Source of the DNA: Acidipila rosea | GTDB taxonomy: Bacteria; Acidobacteriota; Terriglobia; Terriglobales; Acidobacteriaceae | Direction: 5' to 3' | NCBI RefSeq assembly: GCF_004339725.1 | Contig: NZ_SMGK01000002.1 | Coordinates: forward strand, 62,001 to 126,000 | Length of the DNA: 64,000 nt | Part shown: piece by piece, positions 60,614 to 64,000 of the stretch | How the letters are laid out: every line of letters begins with the position of its first letter | Numbering within the stretch: the stretch's first letter is position 1 | The notes under the pieces: model-generated | Seen by the model: the letters and a program-made list of their open reading frames with translations, nothing else | Told to the model about the DNA's origin: nothing | Databases searched by the model: none | Translations under genes and position numbers: made by a program

Positions 60614-61825
60614 GTGATTCCGGCCCTTAGAGACGAGTTCAATCGGCGCTACCTGCCGCAGACCTACCGGCACTTTCTCCACTCGCTCGATGCCTGCGTA
60701 AGAACGCACGTTGAGTTCAGAGTCTCTGAGACGCCCTGCTTTTTTCCTCGCGAGCTGCTGCAATCGATGGCAGCAGCTGGCGCTGAACTTACGCATCGTC
60801 TCGTCTCTGACCGCGCCTACCTTGAGGCCTCGACTGCTGCCATTCCCGAAGCGTATCGCGTAGCCAACGAGACCAGCCATCCTCATTTCATGACCGCCGA
60901 CTTCGGCCTGGTGCGCGAGCCGGACGGCAGCATCACGCCGCGCTTGGTAGAGATGCAGGCCTTTCCCTCGGTCTTCGGCTTTCAGTTTGTAGTCAGCGAA
61001 CTCTACCGCGCCGCCTACAACCTTGATCCGTCGCTCAGCTACTTCCTCAACGGCCATACTGAAGCGAGCTTCTGGAAGCTGATGGAGCGCATCATCGTCG
61101 CCGGACATGATCCTGAAACGGTTGTGCTCGCAGACGTCGAGCCTGCCACGCAGAAGACGCTCCCCGACTTCCATGTAACCGCCGATCGCCTCGGCATCAG
61201 CATCGTCGATATCGCTGAGCTGGAACCCGACGGACAGAAGCTCTACTATCGCAAGGACGGCCGGCGCATCGCCGTAAAGCGCATCTACAATCGCGCTATC
61301 GTCGACGAGCTGGTGCGCAAACAGGTGCCGCTGAAGTTCGGCTATGGCGAACCGCTTGAGGTGGAATGGGCCGGACACCCCAACTGGTACTTCCACATCA
61401 GCAAATTTTCTCTTCCATATCTTCAACACTGGGCTGTACCTCGCGCCGTCTTTCTCGATCGCTTCCTCGCGGGCAAGGAAGGCACGGCGCTCGCCGGGAG
61501 CAGGGAAGACTGGGTTCTCAAACCGCTCTTTTCCTTTGCCGGCGCCGGGGTCCGCTTCGCACCGACTGACGAGGAGCTGCACGCCATCCCGGTGAAGCAG
61601 CGCAGGAACTACCTGTTACAGGAGCGGGTCAGGTTCGAGCCCGTCATCGATACTCCGCACGGTAAGACCCAGGCCGAGATCAGGATCCTCTACCTGTGGC
61701 CTGACCAGGGGCATATGGAGCCGGTCCTCTCACTGGTCCGCATGGGCCGCGGGCAGATGATGGGCGTCGACCACAACCGTAACCAGGAATGGGTCGGCGC
61801 GTCAGCAGCCTTTTTCCTGCCTTGA
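60614..61825 (+). CDS. ATP-grasp-like protein of unknown function
   Basis: A 403-residue protein. GTG 60614 has GGAGGG 6 nt upstream; an earlier TTG at 60593 is less likely. The C-terminal third has ATP-grasp-like features: a nucleotide Lys in DWVLKPLFSFAGAGVRF, hinge acidic residues in NYLLQERVRFEPVID, AEIRILYLW, and a metal-site-like DHNRN before GASAAFF. The N-terminal half is unassigned (VEMQAFPSVFGFQFVVSELYRAA). I do not recognise a named family; the layout may resemble peptide-ligase or glutathionylspermidine-synthase-like enzymes. Confidence 0.6.
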   Translation: MIPALRDEFNRRYLPQTYRHFLHSLDACVRTHVEFRVSETPCFFPRELLQSMAAAGAELTHRLVSDRAYLEASTAAIPEAYRVANETSHPHFMTADFGLVREPDGSITPRLVEMQAFPSVFGFQFVVSELYRAAYNLDPSLSYFLNGHTEASFWKLMERIIVAGHDPETVVLADVEPATQKTLPDFHVTADRLGISIVDIAELEPDGQKLYYRKDGRRIAVKRIYNRAIVDELVRKQVPLKFGYGEPLEVEWAGHPNWYFHISKFSLPYLQHWAVPRAVFLDRFLAGKEGTALAGSREDWVLKPLFSFAGAGVRFAPTDEELHAIPVKQRRNYLLQERVRFEPVIDTPHGKTQAEIRILYLWPDQGHMEPVLSLVRMGRGQMMGVDHNRNQEWVGASAAFFLP

Positions 61826-61968
61826 AGACTCTTTAGTTTATTGAAAAAACAGCTCTTTAGACCGTCCGGAGGTGGCTTCCCTAAGGTTAAACTTTAGTAA
61901 TTGGGCAAGAGCGGCTGTTCGGGGTATCGTAAGGAATCCCTCGAAGCGAAACGCGAGGCATACTTCTT

Positions 61969-62310
61969 ATGGGAATTGCATTCACAATGCCACCGGTCAT
62001 ACAGCAGGAGCCGCCGACAGGGGTGCGGTGTGCGGTACGTTTTCCTCTCCAACTGTCTGCCAGGGTCATCGCCTTGGGCGTCGAGTATCAGGCCTTCACG
62101 GAAAACATTTCCGCGAGCGGCGTGTTGTTTAGGATGCAACAGGAACTTCCTGTAGATGTACCGATTGATTTTTTGATTGAGGTGCCTGCGACCGTATTGA
62201 GCGGACAGTCGACTGCGGCCGTTCATTGCCTGGGACGTGTCGTGCGCTCATATTACAAGGCTCCCTCTGCATACGTAGCGGCAGTGATCGACGAATATCG
62301 TTTTCAATAG
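61969..62310 (+). CDS. PilZ-domain protein
   Basis: A 113-residue protein consisting of a PilZ-like domain. The Arg-rich opening VRCAVRFPLQLSARV corresponds to the c-di-GMP-binding RxxxR, and ENISASGVLFRM to the D/NxSxxG motif (Glu/Asn substituted at the first position). The barrel continues with strands to LGRVVRSYYK. It may bind c-di-GMP, but the first binding residue is altered. It precedes the response regulator by 15 bp and could be cotranscribed. Confidence 0.8.
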   Translation: MGIAFTMPPVIQQEPPTGVRCAVRFPLQLSARVIALGVEYQAFTENISASGVLFRMQQELPVDVPIDFLIEVPATVLSGQSTAAVHCLGRVVRSYYKAPSAYVAAVIDEYRFQ

Positions 62311-62325
62311 TGGTTTCTAAGATAT

Positions 62326-63102
62326 ATGGCTGATATTAATCCTGAAGTAAACGAAGAATTATCTGATGAAATCGTTCCGTCCAGCGAACCTGCCTCGGAC
62401 AAAGCGCTGGTCAGGATCATTCTGGCCGACTCGCAAGCTATCTATCGCGTAGGGATGCGGAAGGTATTTGCAGTGGAAGATGACCTGCGCGTCGTCGCGC
62501 AGGCAGACAGTCTCCCCACGCTGCATGGAGCCATCCAGCGATATCCCTCGGACGTTCTCCTGCTTGAGGGGGCACTGATCACGGCCACCTCGAATGCCAT
62601 CCCTGAGATCATGCACCTGGCGCCGAATATCAAGATCATCGTGCAGGCTTCGGCAACGGACGAGACCAACACGGTTGAGCTTTACCGCCGGGGTGTGCGC
62701 GGCATCATTCCGCGCTCCATCTCGCCCGATCTGCTCATCAAGTGTGTGCGTAAAATCGCCTCCGGCGAGACCTGGATTGATAACCAGTCCGTCAATTGGG
62801 TGATCGAGGCCTATCGCTCGCAGGCTACGCAGCTCACGAATCCCAAATCCCAGCCGCGGCTCTCGCCCAAGGAACTGGCCATCATTTCCTGCATTACGCA
62901 AGGTAAGCGCAATAAGGAAATCGCCTACCAGCTGGGTACCAGCGAACAGGTCATCAAGAACTACCTTCGTAAGATCTACGACAAGCTCGGCGTCTCCGAT
63001 CGCCTTGAACTGGCGCTTTATTGCCTCCACCATCAGCTGCACAAAAAAGGCGGCGAACTGCCGGTGGGCCAGAACCAGCAGCCGGAGATTGCAAAGCTCT
63101 AA
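62326..63102 (+). CDS. LuxR/NarL-type response regulator with a degenerate receiver
   Basis: A 258-residue protein. An acidic tail of about 25 residues precedes a receiver (about 28-145) and a LuxR HTH (about 178-240: LSPKELAIISCITQGKRNKEIAYQLGTSEQVIKNYLRKIYDKLGV). In the receiver, ILADSQAIYRVG has the acidic-pocket Asp, but the phosphorylation site strand is VLLLEGAL, with Glu instead of Asp, and the usual KP/KS Lys position reads IIPRSIS. Phosphorylation is therefore unlikely; a phosphomimetic or partner-controlled regulator is inferred. Confidence 0.85.
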   Translation: MADINPEVNEELSDEIVPSSEPASDKALVRIILADSQAIYRVGMRKVFAVEDDLRVVAQADSLPTLHGAIQRYPSDVLLLEGALITATSNAIPEIMHLAPNIKIIVQASATDETNTVELYRRGVRGIIPRSISPDLLIKCVRKIASGETWIDNQSVNWVIEAYRSQATQLTNPKSQPRLSPKELAIISCITQGKRNKEIAYQLGTSEQVIKNYLRKIYDKLGVSDRLELALYCLHHQLHKKGGELPVGQNQQPEIAKL

Positions 63103-63113
63103 TCGTCGCATCC

Positions 63114-63147
63114 AGGCTCAGGATCCTCTACGAGAGAGCCTGAGCCT
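63114..63147 (+). terminator. Terminator after the response regulator gene
   Basis: A 9-bp perfect stem (aggctcagg / cctgagcct) with a 16-nt loop, 12 bp after the stop and followed by ctctttctc. Confidence 0.7.
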
Positions 63148-63355
63148 CTTTCTCATACGCAGGATCACTCCCGCACTCCGGCGCAAAACCAGCCCGTCTC
63201 CCTCGGCTTTAACCGATAACCACACCATAGATTCTCCATCCCTCCATGCGCGACAGGCGCAGCTGCGCGATTGGCATACAATCCTGCTTGAGAGACGCGG
63301 GAACTTTTGTTCGATCGTTCGCGTACATCCCATCAGAAACAGAGGGGTACCAGCC

Positions 63356-63703
63356 ATGGCTATTTATTGCAGCAACTGCGGCAAGGCAATGGGTGATGAT
63401 GCGCGCTTCTGCTCCGCATGCGGAGCGCAGATAACCGGAGTCGCACCCGCACCCATGCCTTTCGCACAGACCAGGATGTACCGTCCCCGCGCCGGACGCA
63501 TGGTGGCGGGAGTCTGCCAGGGACTGGCAGTCACCTATCACTGGGATGTGGTGTGGGTACGCGTGCTCACCGTATTGATCACCATTTTCTCGAGCGGCGC
63601 TGGCCTGATCGCCTATGTTATTTTCTGGATTGTCATGCCGGAAGAGCCTTACGCGTTGCCGCCTACGGCCACTACTTCGTATCCCGCCTCAGGAGGGAAT
63701 TAG
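63356..63703 (+). CDS. Zinc-ribbon and PspC-domain membrane protein
   Basis: A 115-residue protein. ATG 63356 has AGAGGGG about 10 nt upstream. Residues 4-25 form a zinc ribbon (CSNCGKAMGDDARFCSACG). Residues about 45-100 are a PspC domain with a membrane helix (MYRPRAGRMVAGVCQGLAVTYHWDVVWVRVL, then LITIFSSGAGLIAYVIFWIVMPEEP). PspC proteins are tied to membrane stress responses; no other psp gene is visible nearby. Confidence 0.88.
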   Translation: MAIYCSNCGKAMGDDARFCSACGAQITGVAPAPMPFAQTRMYRPRAGRMVAGVCQGLAVTYHWDVVWVRVLTVLITIFSSGAGLIAYVIFWIVMPEEPYALPPTATTSYPASGGN

Positions 63704-63708
63704 GCACT

Positions 63709-64000
63709 GTGCTTTACTCAGCTTCGGACGGCGCACAGCTCTTTGCGGAATCCACGGGCCGCGGCCCTGATGTAATTCTGCTCCATCCCACGCCGGTGCA
63801 TCACGCCTTCTGGCAGCCGCTGAAGTCCATGCTTGCGAACCGCTATCGCATCACCACGGTTGACTTCCGCGCTCATGGACAGTCGGAATCCGGCGAGGGA
63901 ACGGTGACGATTCAGAAGCTGGGCGACGACGTGCTGCGTCTGATGGATGAACTGGATATTCGCACGGCAAAGTTTGCCGGCTGCTCTATAGGCGGCTACA
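63709..64000 (+). CDS. Alpha/beta hydrolase, N-terminal part (cut by window edge)
   Basis: GTG 63709 with AGGAGG about 12 nt upstream opens a frame of 97 codons to the window edge. The translation has VILLHPTPVHHAFW (oxyanion-hole region), TTVDFRAHGQSE, and the nucleophile elbow GCSIGGY, so the catalytic Ser is at about residue 94. The remainder of the protein is outside the window, and the substrate is unknown. Confidence 0.85.
   Translation, partial: MLYSASDGAQLFAESTGRGPDVILLHPTPVHHAFWQPLKSMLANRYRITTVDFRAHGQSESGEGTVTIQKLGDDVLRLMDELDIRTAKFAGCSIGGY

Overview
The window looks like chromosomal DNA of a member of the Acidobacteriota, most likely class Terriglobia (Acidobacteriaceae). The reasons are its high G+C content, frequent GTG and TTG starts, a PadR regulator paired with an orphan duplicated ABC permease of the type called 'acidobacterial duplicated orphan permease', and a very large TonB-dependent receptor with an N-terminal carboxypeptidase-like domain. 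No rRNA, tRNA, CRISPR array, insertion sequence or phage gene was recognised. Gene density is high, mostly in short operons.

Layout. 1-7.3 kb holds housekeeping genes: metG (cut by the window edge), argS, an isolated pstS, a DJ-1/PfpI protein, pepA and smpB. 7.5-11.5 kb is a type II secretion-like block: a secretin with a C-terminal cohesin domain, two pseudopilins and a protein that is only the central domain of urocanase. The prepilin peptidase is separate, at 24.6 kb. 11.5-22 kb is a nitrate assimilation cluster on the minus strand, in the order nirA-type siroheme reductase, diflavin reductase, fused DmsB/DmsC-like iron-sulfur and membrane anchor protein, nitrate reductase, NarK transporter. 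Divergent from it is a fusion of uroporphyrinogen-III synthase, GAF and ANTAR domains.

22-34.5 kb holds a SET-domain protein, a TPR protein, an HPP-like membrane protein, mazG, a GNAT/N-succinylamino-acid racemase pair, an ECF sigma/TetR pair, a flavin reductase, a CruF-like carotenoid protein, a membrane-anchored MutS-like ATPase and zwf. 34.6-47.9 kb is mainly envelope genes: the TonB receptor, an internally duplicated exported protein, a possible LolA-like protein with a LolC/E-type permease and a beta-propeller protein, and the PadR/permease pair. 47.9-53.5 kb has recO, glyQS, a GNAT and a LacI regulator. 53.6-57.8 kb is a sulfate assimilation operon, cysD-cysN-cysH plus a TauE/SafE exporter, behind a leader that can fold into competing terminator and antiterminator structures. 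The end holds an esterase, a GH29 fucosidase, an ATP-grasp-like protein, PilZ, an atypical LuxR-type response regulator, a PspC protein and a partial alpha/beta hydrolase.

The strongest candidate for an undescribed system is the nitrate cluster. The divergent regulator joins a siroheme-precursor enzyme fold to an RNA-binding antiterminator domain. The leader of the nirA operon contains a hexaloop hairpin with A1/G4, as ANTAR proteins recognise, that is mutually exclusive with a 9-bp hairpin followed by a pyrimidine run. The second candidate is the cysDNH leader RNA. All functional links are inferred from sequence reading; no searches or folding programs were run.
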